A stretch of DNA of 64,000 nucleotides from Colius striatus (GCF_028858725.1 NC_084760.1:81474367-81538366); one strand, 5' to 3'. Positions 25,810-55,357 are shown, counted from the stretch's first letter. The notes: generated by a model from the letters alone, not told the origin. Program-made: numbers and translations.

Positions 25810-26480
25810 GATAGCTGTCCTGCGGGACCGGGGTCTGCCGGGGGCCGGCGGGCTGTCGGGGCCGGAAGCGGCCGCCTCTGCGCAGGCTCTGCTGCCGGTA
25901 GCCGCCCCCACGCGCTCGTCCGGGCCTACGTGGAGAGGTGCGGGACGCGATACCTGAGCGAGCGCGGCCGGGTGACGGGGCGGGCAGCGGGGCGGGCCGC
26001 CACAGCCGCCGCGCGCCGCCCCCGGCCCAGCGGCGCCGCGCTCCGCCCCGCCCCACGCCGGAAGAACTTCCTCCGGGCGGCCGGGAAGTGGCGGCGGGGG
26101 AGGGGGGTCTGGTGGGGCGGTGCTGCGGTGACCGGCGTGATGTTTCTAACGGTGGCGGCCCGTGAGTTGCGCGGGGAGGAGCAGGGCTGGCGTGGCGGGA
26201 AGGAGGGGAGAAAGCAGGCGGCGGCGGGCGTGGGGTTGGGTTGAGGCTTTGGAAGCGACCGAGGACCGCGATGGCGGCGCGACCTGCCCTTCGCCCCCGT
26301 TAGCCGCGGGTCTGCGCCGGGACTACGCTTCCCGGCCCGCCTCACGCCGTGTGGGGCGGGGCGGACGCGGGGCAGCGGGCAGCGGGCAGTCAGTCCCGGT
26401 GCCCGGAGGAGACGGAGCCGCTGGCTCCGGGCCGGAGGGCTGTCCCCGGCCCCCCGGAGGGACGGGGCTGTGGGCGGAGA
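25810..26480 (+). promoter_or_regulatory. CpG island promoter of MRPL33
   Basis: About 670 bp of very GC- and CpG-rich sequence surrounds the MRPL33 start codon, in sharp contrast to the AT-rich flanks. Three ETS-type sites lie 50-83 bp before the ATG: GCCGGAAG at 26057-26064, ACTTCC at 26066-26071 (GGAAGT on the minus strand) and CCGGGAAGTG at 26081-26090. Another (CCGGAAGC) is at 25862-25869. GC boxes (CCGCCCC) are frequent and no TATA box is seen. ETS sites bound by GABP/NRF-2 are typical of nuclear genes for mitochondrial proteins. The transcription start cannot be fixed from sequence alone. Confidence 0.85.
26140..26161 (+). CDS. MRPL33: MRPL33 coding exon 1
   Basis: 22 nt encode MFLTVAA plus the first base of the next codon (Leu, completed in exon 2). 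The donor is C|GTGAGT at 26162. The 5' UTR lies in the CpG island, and its start is not determined. Confidence 0.93.
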
Positions 26481-29400
26481 GGGCAGAAGTGGGAGGAAGA
26501 ACAGGACAGGTGAGAGAGGCTCACCGACAGGGTCGTTGTGAGCTAGGTTCCTGTGCCAGGGGCCGAGGAGGGGAGCTCGAGGGAGGCAGATCTTGCAGGC
26601 CCTCGGGAATGAGGTAGAGAAGCTTCAGCCCTCGAGTGAAAAGCGGGAAGTCGCTGGAGAGAGTTGAGTGTTGGGGGAGAGGGGCTGAGGTGAGAAACGT
26701 GCCCGGGGCGGGCTGAGGGAACGGTTCCAGAGGCAGTTGGCCGTAAATAAGCTCATGGTGGCCTCAGCAGGGCTTGCGCGGGCTGAATAGACATGAGCAT
26801 TTTTTTAAATTTAGGGTGGGGTTTGCGGGGATTTTTTTGCATTTATGCTATAGATTTATTAAATTCACGGAGCAGACAAAAACAATAAACCAAAACCTGC
26901 CTGTTTTCTGCGATGTGGTGGGTTAGATGAGGGGACCTAAAAGCAGCCTTGTGAGAAGGCTGATGTCACCTGAGAACAGGTCCCCGGCCAGTTCACAGTG
27001 CGGCCACGCAGACCTGTGTGTTGACACTCTGGCAGAAACACGTGCAGGAGTGTGTGTAAACAAATAGGGAGAGGAGGACTGCAGTTGTCAGCAGCAGGGT
27101 CAGTTTGTACCCACCCTAACTGTATTCATCTACTGAATTAACTCTCAGCCCCGAAAGCTTGAAAACATCTGGAGGCTGCAACAAATGCAGTCTGTTGTGC
27201 TAGGTGCTGCATTTGCACAGCCACTTATAAAGGCAGTATGGGGCGGGAGGTGGAAAGAGTGTTACAACCAGGAGCAGATAAATGGAAGGACAAAGGGCAT
27301 TTCTTTTGTAGGATCTATCTGGGGCTGTTGCAAAGGCAAGCAGTGGAAAACTTGTCACCTTTATATGTTGCATACAAAGGAAACAAACTGATATCTGTTT
27401 CTTCTTTTTTTCCCTTCTTCACGCTGCAAAAAAAAAGTGGCCAAGAGCAAATCTAAGTAAGTGCTGGTTTTGATTTCTGCTACCATCCTCTATCTTCATG
27501 TGACTTTATAAAATATTAGGCTTCTAATTGTTGTTTTTAATATACCTGACAGAATTGCAGTCCTGGAGTATGTGTCCTCCCTGTGCTTCTGCCTGTGTGC
27601 CATTTTACAAGTACAGAATGATGTGAAAAATCCCTTAGGTTCTAAAATTGTAGCAGAGGCAGGTTTTTTGTCCTGTGAGCTGTCACGCGGAGCTGTAGTA
27701 TCCAAAGCACTCTGCACAGGGAAAGCACACCTCTGCGCCTTATGATTAAAGAGAGGCTACAAATTATCCACATTAATCTTCCTCTTACCTTTCATACTTT
27801 TTCAGTTGAGGAGGGCAAGCCAAGGTACAGTGTGGGTCTGTGGTGTTTGTGGGCTGGGCTTTGGGCAGGTGCTGTGAACCGTTCTCATAGGCTGGGTGCA
27901 GAACACTTCCCACTTTTAGAATGTTTGTATGTTTTTATGTGAGTGGATGGGCTGAGGGAGCCAGGGTTGTTTAGCCTGGAGAAAAGCTGAGGGGAGACCT
28001 CATTGCTTTTTGCAACTACCTGAAAGAAGGTTGTATCAAAGTGTAGACTGTCTCTTCTCCCAATTAGCAAGCCATAGGAAAAGAGGAAACAGCCTCAAGT
28101 TGTACCAGGGGAAGTTGAGATTGGAGATTAGGAAAATATTTGTTCACTAGAACAGTTGTCAAGCATTGGAATGGCCTGCCAAGGAAGTCGTTGAGTCACC
28201 ACCCCAGGAGATGTGGCACTTAGGGACATAATTTAGTGATGGGCTTGGCAGTGTCAGGGTAATGGTTGGATGATCCTAAAGCTCTTTTCCAGCCTAAGCA
28301 ACTCTGTGATTCTGTGACAGGATGCAGCCAGGGCATCTTCATTTGCTCAGGAGAGATGTCAGTGGGCTCTGGACGAAACTCAGTCCTGTCCTTTGACCTG
28401 TAAGGAAAGCTGATACGTTTTAAGGATTGGAAAGGAAGGAATATATACAGTCAGCACATCAGTAGTCTTGTGGTATGGATGCAAGAGACAAGATCATGTA
28501 GCGAGAAGGTCTTGCATACAAAATGTGACTTGTAAGAAAATTACCTAGAAACAAATCCAGGGGGCTAAAGGGTGGGTGTCAGGAGGTTGGGACATCTGTT
28601 TTTTCTATGGTATCTAGCAACAGGACAAGGTGTAACAGGATGAAGCTGGAACACAAAAAGTTCCATTTAAACATAAGAAAACACTATTTCACTGTGAGGG
28701 TGAGGGAGCAGTGGAACAGGCTGCCAAGGGAGGGTGTGGAGTCTCCTTCCTTGGAGGTCTTCAAGACCCGCCTGGACACATTCCTGTGTGACCTGATCTA
28801 GGTGAACCTGCTTCTGCAGGGGGTTTGGACTAGATGATTTCTAAAGGCCCCTTCCAACCCTACCATTCTATGATTCTATGTGAATATATTCCTGTCTTCT
28901 GATTCTCAGAAGCTGCTTTCTGTGAGTGCATCATATTTGGTACCATACAGCCTTGGGAACTTTGGCCTTTGGTACATCTTCTCATTTAATCTTTTTTTTT
29001 TTTTTAATTTGAGCCAGTACCAACCACTTGCTGGGTTTGAAGAGATTCTTATGTTACAGGATTTCTGGGCAACTGTCGGGGCTTTAAATTAAGACAGTAC
29101 TTCCCAACTATGTGCCTGACAGGGAAGAGAGCAGTTAGACATAGAATCATCGAATGGTAGGGTTGGAAGGGTTGCTCCGTCACCCTCACAGTAAAATAGT
29201 TTTTTCTTACATCTCAGCATTCTATTGTTACCTGTTTGCAGAAACAAGCACAGCAAACCATGATGTTTCCCTGAGGTGAAAGAGTAGCTTTTACAAGTGG
29301 TGTTACTAATAGTGATTTGTCTCCTTCCCTGCCCCTCTTTTTTTTTTCCTTCCTAATGTTCCTTTATCTGTTCTTTGTATAGTCCCATATATACTTCAGG

Positions 29401-32400
29401 AATTTGTTATCTCCTTGATTCTGTATATTATTTATCCTTCTGTGTGCCCCTTGGATTTTCTCACCATCTCCTGAAAGCTTTCCACTACTCTTTTCTGCCT
29501 CTGCTTCTAGTTAGATTTCTCCACTGGGCAGCAGGTTTTTTGAACAGAGTGTATTGTTCAGAAAGGGCTTGGCCTCAAAATATGTATGCACGAGAATTTC
29601 AAGTCCTGACACCACTGATTCCCTCAGAAAGGGGAAACTGCACAGAGGCTTTGAGGAAGTGAATGAAGTATAGGGGAAGGAGTCCGTGTGGTTACTAGTG
29701 CTATACATCACACCTGCAGTAGTGTACAGGAGAGGGCAAGCATGGGGAATGATCCCTAGACTGTGCTTGGTCAGTTGGTCTGCAGGAATCGAGTGGTTTC
29801 CTGTTTATTTTGAACTCAACAGTAAGTTAGACAACAAAGCTGAAAAGGGAGAGCTCAAGGAAGTGCATTGGTCAGAGTTGGGCAAGTGAGGAAGAACAGG
29901 TGTCTCTTCAGGGTTAATTTTGGCAGACTAGTTTGAATTAGGTGAAACACAGGAAAATTAATTGAATGCCCACACGCAGAGATGATTTTGTCTCTTTACT
30001 GCAATGGAAGAGAAAGGTATAATGTACGGACTGGTTAAAGGATTTGACCTTTCATTCAGAAGGTGCCCTGTGCCTGGGAAGCTGTTCAGGTCTGGGCATA
30101 CTCCAGGGTGGGGGTGGATTTCCCTGCAGCTGCTGCCAGTCCCCACTGTTGCCCAAACTGGGAGCGCTGCAGTGGGGACATGGGGCTGGGGTTGGGTTAA
30201 TGCCAAGCCCTGTGCCTCCAGTGGGACGGGCAGTGCTCCAGGGCCCTGCTGCTCCTTTTACAAGCCTCCTGTGCCATCCTCTCTGCTCAGGTTCCTCTCA
30301 GTGTGTGGAAGTAACAGTCTACAGTGTTATCTGCCCCTCAGACATCTTTAACTACCATCGTCCTTCCTTCCTCCCTTGTCATTATCTCCTAAGCCATAGG
30401 GACTCAATTGTATGCTGATTTTTAAAATTTGTCCTTTCTTTCTTCCTTTCCTGTTTTTCTTTCTTCCTCCTCACTGTTTTGTGGAGCAGCCCCTTCTCTC
30501 TGGGCTTGTATTCTGCTTAGGAGTTATTTACTTGAATACTTGATGCTGGAGCTTATGGTTTACCCTGGGCTCTCAGTCTGTATTTCCAGTTTAGCACAGA
30601 GCATTGACTTGCCCATCCAGAACATGCATGCAGTTGGAACCAAGGGTCTCATGTGATTGTGCCAAATTGTTTATGCTAAAAGCTCGTCTGTTTGCCTGTG
30701 GTCTGTCAGCCATGTGGTTAGCATTGCTGTGCACCTGGGCACTAACACACAGGCATTCCTCCTGACTTCAGATACGTTCTGGTGAGGATGAAAAGTGCGG
30801 CCGAGACGGGCTTCTGTTTCAACGTCAGGAGACTCCGACTGCAGGAAAAACTGGTCCTGCTGAGATACGATCCCATCGGTAAGAGCTTGGGGAAGAAGTC
30901 AGCCTGCTTTGTATGAGCTTCTCTGACTGCGTGGGGCAAAAGATTTGAATACAACAGGTTTTTTTCCAATTTAAGGAGAATATGTCATAACACGTTTCAT
31001 GCTTGGATGAGTGTACAGTTGCTGTTCTTCATGACATTCTGGTGGGAAGTAAGCGTTGCCCTCATTTTACAGACTGTGGCAGTGAAACAAAGTAATGACT
31101 TGCCCGACACATCAGTCTTTGATGACAGCCATGCCACATGTCAGTGGCAAAGCAAAGTGACACAGGAGTTCTTTCATTCTGTTTCTTTGTGTGGTTTGCT
31201 AGACTGTGCTACCTCCAACAAGCAGCCACAAAGAATTAATCAACTGAAATGTTCTGTTAACTTGCCATGAGTGCTCTAGATGATAATTTTAACCATCACT
31301 TACAAAACGATTTTTTTTCCTTCAAAGAAATAATTGCAAGTTCTTCCTTCTCCACAAATGATACTGCTCTCCAGATAACAGCTTGTGGGGTTTTTTTTCT
31401 ATATTGCTCTGGTCCTTGCAAGTTTTCTCAGTTTAAGAGTTGGATTTGTGGAGGGTTATGGCACTTGCCGAGCTCACTGAGCTTTTTAAAAGGTGACTAA
31501 AAGCTCAAGTTTCTGAAGGAGGAGTCAGTCTGTAGTTAACATTGAAAAACTTAATTTGGGGAAACTTAGAAATTAAACCAGACCATGCTAGAAATAGCAT
31601 GGCAGAATTAATGCGAAAAAGCATCTCTCAAGTAGATAACATAATGCATGGCCAGTAGTTATGTGGTTCAAGCTGATCTTCTTTAGATGATTACCCTTTT
31701 CATACTTGGGTCTAACAGTACAGGTGCTTCATGGTGGCTGAGAGAAAAGCCCAGAGGAGCAGTGTGCTCACACCAAAGCACTCCTGCTGACAGAGTTTGT
31801 GGTTGTCCTTCTGAATTCCATACAGAAGGGGAATTGCAGATCGCTGGGATTATTTCCTCGAATAAGAAAAGTTTTGATTTCTGCATTGAAGCGCGGTGCA
31901 GAGTGATCCTCCAGAAGCTTCGCAGCTCGTAGGAAATGTGAAGAGAGCGGAGGGCTCGAGCTAAGTAGTGCTTCTGTTGCAGAACACGCAGTAGGTTGTT
32001 GGAAGTATGAAATTGGAAGTAATTAAGAAAAAAAAGTTCTGATCTTTGTAGCCTGTAGTAGAACATGAGTGAGAAATTGATGTGAGAAAGTGCTGCATGT
32101 GTGAAGGGAAGTAAATTTGAGTCTAGATACCAACTCACATCAGGAACACGTTCGGCAGCATTTTCACTTGGCACGCGTCTTCACCTTATGTTTTTTACTT
32201 CTCAAAAACCTGAAACCTCCACCGAACTGAGCTTTTTAGTGAAGTAGTGGCAGTAGTGCCCAAGTTTCACTACCTCCTAACTGCAGCAACAGAACGTGTT
32301 ACTAAGCTGCAGTATTTCTTAAAGCGAAACTTTTATGTGGAAGAAGTGATTTGGTTCTGGTGTGGATTCCTCTTGCGTAGCTTTCAAAGGAATTCATGTA

Positions 32401-33034
32401 ACCGAAGTTCAGCCAGGACAGTGGTGCTTTGCTTGGGTTTCTTTTCAAATGTGTTCTTTTTTTTAAGCTAAGCATTGACTACGCTTAGCCTGTAGCTGAA
32501 CTGACTTTGCTAACGGCTGCGTTGGGTATTGGTCAGTGCCAGTTTGTGCCTCACTGAGAAAGCCACAGGACATTTGGTTAACTTGTCAGTCCATCTCTGG
32601 GACTGACTAGATCCAGCTCATCATCTGTAGTTGTTGGGGCTTTGGAGTTGATGAGTAGTAGAAAGCACCAAGAACCTATTTTTGTCCCTACGTCGAGCAG
32701 CTGTGACTCAGAACAGTCACACACAGCAGCTGTTCAATGTTTTCAGCACTCAGATCCCAACACTTATTTTCACGGAGGTAAAATGGACCTCTTAGGAACT
32801 AAAAATTATATGTGGTAAAGTGAAAGCAGTGCTAAACTTCAAGAGCTGGTTAAGAGCAGCTCTGTGCCAGTCAGTTGCTCCACGCTTGTTCCAGCAGTGA
32901 TGGCAGCCAGGAGAAAGGGATGTAGGCTCACTGAATTGCACCTTAACACTTCAGACTTCTTAACTGACTCTGCTTTCCCTACAGCAAAACAACGAGTCCT
33001 CTTCACAGAGAAGAAAAAAATCCGCTCCATGTGA
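26140..33034 (+). CDS. MRPL33: Mitochondrial ribosomal protein L33 (bL33m), complete gene, 4 coding exons
   Basis: MRPL33 is a small structural protein of the large subunit of the mitochondrial ribosome. The coding sequence is the join of 26140-26161, 27438-27456, 30772-30878 and 32985-33034: 198 nt, that is 65 residues plus TGA, exactly the human length. The spliced protein starts MFLTVAALAKSKSK, has [17 protein letters not shown] in the middle, and ends [15 protein letters not shown], matching the family along its whole length. All introns have GT...AG ends, with phases 1, 2 and 1. The ATG is the one that gives the family's N-terminus, and no long transit peptide is present, as in the human protein. 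Expression should be driven by the surrounding CpG island. The gene converges on RBKS. Poly(A) signals follow at 33185 and 33372. Confidence 0.97.
26162..27437 (+). other. MRPL33 intron 1
   Basis: 1,276 bp, GT...AG, phase 1. The first 300 bp are still CpG-island sequence and carry a YY1-like ATGGCGGC (26271-26278) and ACTACGCTTCCCG (26322-26334), which fits the promoter motif ACTAYRNNNCCCR. The rest holds no recognised repeat. A run of nine A directly precedes the acceptor G. Confidence 0.85.
27438..27456 (+). CDS. MRPL33: MRPL33 coding exon 2 (19-nt microexon)
   Basis: 19 nt complete the Leu codon and encode AKSKS plus two bases of the next Lys. The donor is AA|GTAAGT at 27457. The acceptor is CTGCAAAAAAAAAG| after a pyrimidine-rich stretch (TTCTTCTTTTTTTCCCTTCT). 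AKSKSK is the conserved N-terminal motif of vertebrate MRPL33. The exon is far too short to be found by ORF length. Confidence 0.93.
27944..28316 (+). mobile_element. CR1 LINE 3' fragment (older subfamily)
   Basis: CTGAGGGAGCCAGGGTTGTT, TAGCCTGGAGAA, CAACTACCTGAAAGAAGGTT, CATTGGAATGGCCTGCCAAG and GATCCTAAAGCTCTTTTCCA, with tail CTCTGTGATTCTGTG, are CR1 blocks in order. The tail type matches the copy at 9671-10338. Same strand as MRPL33. Confidence 0.92.
28565..28880 (+). mobile_element. CR1 LINE 3' end (younger-looking)
   Basis: It reads CTAAAGGGTGGGTGTCAGGA, AAGTTCCATTTAAACATAAG, GTGAGGGTGAGGGAGCAGTG, TCAAGACCCGCCTGGACACA and GGACTAGATGATTTCTAAAG, with the tail ATTCTATGATTCTATG. It is close to the 60675-61247 copy over its whole length. 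Confidence 0.95.
29140..29234 (-). mobile_element. CR1 LINE tail with internal deletion
   Basis: The inverted tail CATAGAATCATCGAATGGTA and GGGTTGGAAGG jumps directly to TCACCCTCACAGTAAAATAG and TTTTTTCTTACAT. The stretch of roughly 150 bp that normally separates these blocks is missing. Confidence 0.85.
30772..30878 (+). CDS. MRPL33: MRPL33 coding exon 3
   Basis: 107 nt after TTCAG| and before |GTAAGA complete Lys and encode [26 protein letters not shown] and LVLLRYDPI plus one base. It carries the conserved core of the protein (human: ILVRM, GTGFCF, REKL, YDP). Because 107 is not a multiple of three, skipping it would shift the frame. Inclusion or skipping of human MRPL33 exon 3 is reported to make two isoforms. 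Confidence 0.97.
30879..32984 (+). other. MRPL33 intron 3
   Basis: 2,106 bp, GTAAGA...CTACAG, phase 1. A MIR-like fragment lies at 31058-31215; the rest is unremarkable. The 163-codon minus frame at 31683-32174 matches no known protein. Confidence 0.85.
31058..31215 (-). mobile_element. MIR-like ancient SINE fragment
   Basis: CCTCATTTTACAGACTGTGG, CAGTGAAACAAAGTAATGAC and TTGCCCGACACATCAG, then GTCAGTGGCAAAGC, follow the order of the inverted MIR consensus (ATTTTACAGAT, AGTGACTTGCCCAAGG, GTGGCAGAGC). It is diverged, and the boundaries are approximate. Confidence 0.55.
32985..33034 (+). CDS. MRPL33: MRPL33 coding exon 4 (terminal)
   Basis: 50 nt after TTCCCTACAG| complete an Ala codon and encode [15 protein letters not shown] followed by TGA (33032-33034). 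The human ending is KQRVLFVEKKKIRSL. The 3' UTR runs on to a poly(A) signal at 33185 or 33372. Confidence 0.97.
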
Positions 33035-33184
33035 ATAATGACTGGGCTTGATTTGGGCTTGAGGAGAGGACGGTTTAGGGGGAGGAGGACGGGGCGAACG
33101 CCGATTCAGAAATACAGCAACGTGGGCCGAAAAGAGAGGAAATGAACTGGGATCACCGTCTCCTGTGATTTGAAGGCCATTGTG

Positions 33185-33190
33185 AATAAA
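33185..33190 (+). terminator. Poly(A) signal AATAAA, proximal, MRPL33
   Basis: First canonical AATAAA after the MRPL33 stop codon, 150 nt downstream. Use is inferred, not shown. Confidence 0.6.
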
Positions 33191-33244
33191 ACAATGTAGA
33201 GAGAGAAAATTCTTCATGTCTGGACATAGATCATCACAGTAACA

Positions 33245-33250
33245 TTTATT
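33245..33250 (-). terminator. Poly(A) signal AATAAA, candidate for RBKS
   Basis: TTTATT on the plus strand, AATAAA in RBKS sense, about 970 nt after the RBKS stop codon. The nearer ATTAAA candidates at 33935-33940 and 33840-33845 may be used instead. Confidence 0.4.
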
Positions 33251-33371
33251 TATCTTTGGAATTATTTTTACAGTACCCAATTAAAAAAAAATTAAATAGC
33301 AAATCCCATTGTCTGTGTTTTCCATTGTGAAAGAGGCTGTAATCTTCAAAGCGACTATTGTTTTATAAGGC

Positions 33372-33377
33372 AATAAA
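33372..33377 (+). terminator. Poly(A) signal AATAAA, distal, MRPL33
   Basis: Second canonical AATAAA after MRPL33, 338 nt past the stop. If used, the transcript would cross the candidate RBKS signal at 33245-33250. Confidence 0.5.
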
Positions 33378-34039
33378 AATTAACATTTTCCACAGCAGGA
33401 ATTCAATGGCAGGACTGCAAGTTTTTCTAACCTACGAGCCGCAGATTCAACAGTAGTGACCACGAATTGGTGTCATTCCTTGGAGAGGGATAGTGCTGCA
33501 CCAGGTCCTTCCTAATGGATTTTTCAGTCCTGGATTTTTGTCAAGCATGAAGCAAGCAGACAGCCAAAGCAGTTCTGTCATGTTTTTGCAAGTTTTTCTT
33601 CTTTAGCTCACATACATTGAGAGCAGTATGGCTAGAAACAATTTTCAATGTCTGCTTCAGTACTACTCTTGTCCCGTTTCCAGTCCAAGGGGCCTTAACC
33701 CGGCAGTGCTGCAGGCTGCCTCCCAGGCACACGAACAGATGGGCCAGGGGCAAGCCTGAGGGGCTTTGTTACAAGCCATTAGCTGGCCTTGGAGGCTACA
33801 GCTGAGGGCTAGAGCTGCAGTCTCAAAGCTAACACTTTGTTTAATGTGCTGGCACTGCACATTAGAAGTTTTGATAAAATCAAAATATTACCAGGAGTCT
33901 AACACTCTCCAGACATTTTCCTGTAAATGTGTGGTTTAATACAGTGTATTGCATGGGATGGCCAGAAGCCCAGAAGCCCAACATTTATGTGTGGGGCCAG
34001 AGAGACCTGCCGTGCTGTCTTTGAAAAGCACACACATCA

Positions 34040-34061
34040 CCCCCCCCCCCCCCCCCCCCCC
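34040..34061 (+). repeat. Poly-C tract, 22 nt (G tract on the RBKS strand)
   Basis: Uninterrupted run of 22 C, 158 nt past the RBKS stop codon on the RBKS side. As RNA from the minus strand it would be 22 consecutive G, able to form a G-quadruplex. Confidence 0.95.
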
Positions 34062-34218
34062 ATCTTACTGCTGTAGAACGGGAACTAACAGGATTCCTCG
34101 CAATAAGAAGCAAAGGGGCTCTCCTGGTCTTTCCAGTCAGCAGAGGAGACTCAGGGTGCAGTCAGAAGAAAAACGTCTGGGAGAAGATAAAATCAGTACA
34201 TTGAGCAGACAATGTCAA

Positions 34219-53614
<19,396 letters not shown>

Positions 53615-53840
53615 CTGGAAAATAACCCACGCAAATGAAAATCATAATCTGACAACATTCATTTTTGGACAACAGTTGCATTTGAAAACAGTATCTGTTT
53701 AAAATGTGTGTTATTGGATGATCATGAAACTGCTTCCTACGCCAATATTCAGCTACATTTTGCGTCTCATTTGAAATCAGCATGTCCTTCAGGCACAGCA
53801 GACTAAGGAAGAGCAGCCTAATCACAGATGCAGGAGGCAC

Positions 53841-53940
53841 GGCTTCTGTTCCAGCTTCTACCACTTACCTGGCAGGCAACCTTTAGTAAAATCACGTCTC
53901 CCACATGCTCAGCTTCTTCATCAGTGAAACAGACACAATG
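53841..53940 (+). mobile_element. MIR-like ancient SINE fragment
   Basis: TTCCAGCTTCTACCACTTAC, CTGGCAGGCAACCTTTAGTA and CTCAGCTTCTTCATCAGTGA line up with MIR blocks (CAGCTCTGCCACTTACTAGC, GGGCAAGTCACTTA, CTCAGTTTCTTCATCTGTAA). It lies 227 bp from the RBKS exon. Confidence 0.6.
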
Positions 53941-55229
53941 ACACAGCCTTGGCAAAAGCACTTTGTGGTCTAATGTGAGAAATGCTACATGGCAACTTGG
54001 TCACTCTTGCTGGGGGATATTTACCACTAAGTAAGAAACTTTTCATGTTCTTTTTTAAAATTCTCATTGTTCAGCTAGAGGGAAATCACAAGGAAAAAAT
54101 CTCTTTAAGGAAAAATGTAATTACTCAACTTTGACCACTCTGTTTACTTTAATATGTATTTTTAGATAAGAATACCTAAGAGTTATCTGAAGCCCTCTTT
54201 GGGAAAGGCCTATTACAGGATTATTATATATTTGTGTTTATGACCATGTCTGTAGGCCTCTGTCAAGACTGAGACTCTTCTGTGTTGGCTCTGTACAAAC
54301 ACAGATAAACTCTTCTTCTAACAGATGGTGACCTTAAGTCAACTTTTCCCAGTTGGCTCTTAAAATTAATCTTTTCTAGTTACACCCAACTAAGAGCGAA
54401 ATTTCCCAAAAATCTACGACAATCTGCCAGAACCAGGCATCCTTTTTGTCACTTCATACATTTTCTCGATAGCATTGTCAAATGTCATGCACTTTTTCCT
54501 TTTGTCAGGGATGAGAATAAGAACAAAACAAGAAGAAAGGGAAGAGAAAATATGGTGTGTTTTATCCAAAACAGTCTAGCAGGCAGTACTCCTGCGTAAC
54601 ACAGTAGGCCCTCAATTGTAAGTAAACAGACATACTCTATTTTGCTGTCTCTACTAAATCTTGTCCTGTTTGCCTGAGAAGGGGAAGTCCCACTTTATCT
54701 TGCACTACAAGGTTGCTGCTGGATCCTGAAAAATGTAGTCTTAAGTACTTTCAGATAACCGCCCAGTAACTGGCACAGCTTCCACACTCTTAGGGTTTAT
54801 TTTCAGTGGAAAACTTACTTTGGAACCAGCTACACTTCCTGACCTCTGCTCATGGGCAGCTCAGCTTCTTGGGAAACAACTGCTGAAATGTTTCAAACCA
54901 CCTTCCTCTGCATTACTGAAACTTGAATTCAGTACACATGCTTCTTGATATAACAGACTGGAAACTGTAGTGATTAAACAACTGCTTCACAAAGCCTAAG
55001 CTGTGCCCGTAGTAAAGAGAGGGAGGGCACACAGCTGGGGACAGGAACAGTACAGCCATCCCAGAGCAAACCGCCCCCAGCCCTGAGTCAGCACCCGCTG
55101 CTCCCGCTGTCATTTCCTGTATTTCAGACTGACCCAGGAGAGAAAAGCCACCCTTAGGCTCTGCAGAGCTGGAGGATGCCAACACGCTCCCTAGAGTTTA
55201 GAGTATTGTTGGCAGAGTACTTATTGGTG

Positions 55230-55281
55230 TTAAGTTTCAAACTTACAGGACCAAGTTAAGTTTCAAACTTACAGGACCAAG
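55230..55281 (+). repeat. Perfect tandem duplication, 2 x 26 bp
   Basis: The unit starts TTAAGTTTCAAACTTACAGG and ends ACCAAG. It occurs at 55230-55255 and again, without any difference, at 55256-55281. Confidence 0.97.
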
Positions 55282-55357
55282 TTCTGCAGTTCCTAATTAG
55301 ACAGGGGCACAAATGATTTCAAATGTTGTTGATTTGATAGCTACAAGGCACAATCTG

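Larger units (their letters stand above)
27457..30771 (+). other. MRPL33 intron 2
   Basis: 3,315 bp, GTAAGT...TTCAG, phase 2. It contains three CR1 fragments (27944-28316, 28565-28880, 29140-29234), listed separately. The remainder, including a C/T-rich stretch at 30420-30480, holds nothing recognised. Confidence 0.85.
33035..34218. other. Facing 3' UTRs of MRPL33 and RBKS
   Basis: 1,184 bp lie between the two stop codons. Plus-strand poly(A) signals are AATAAA at 33185-33190 and 33372-33377. Minus-strand candidates are TTTATT (AATAAA) at 33245-33250 and TTTAAT (ATTAAA) at 33840-33845 and 33935-33940. The 33372 and 33245 signals cross over, so the longest transcripts would overlap. A 22-C tract lies at 34040-34061. 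Confidence 0.7.

Noticed and set aside
26162-26617. 151-codon frame in the CpG island after MRPL33 exon 1
   Set aside because: Low-complexity Gly/Arg/Ala-rich translation caused by GC-rich sequence; it lies in MRPL33 intron 1.
31683-32174. 163-codon minus-strand frame in MRPL33 intron 3
   Set aside because: No similarity recognised, and no promoter or splice signals that would make it an exon.
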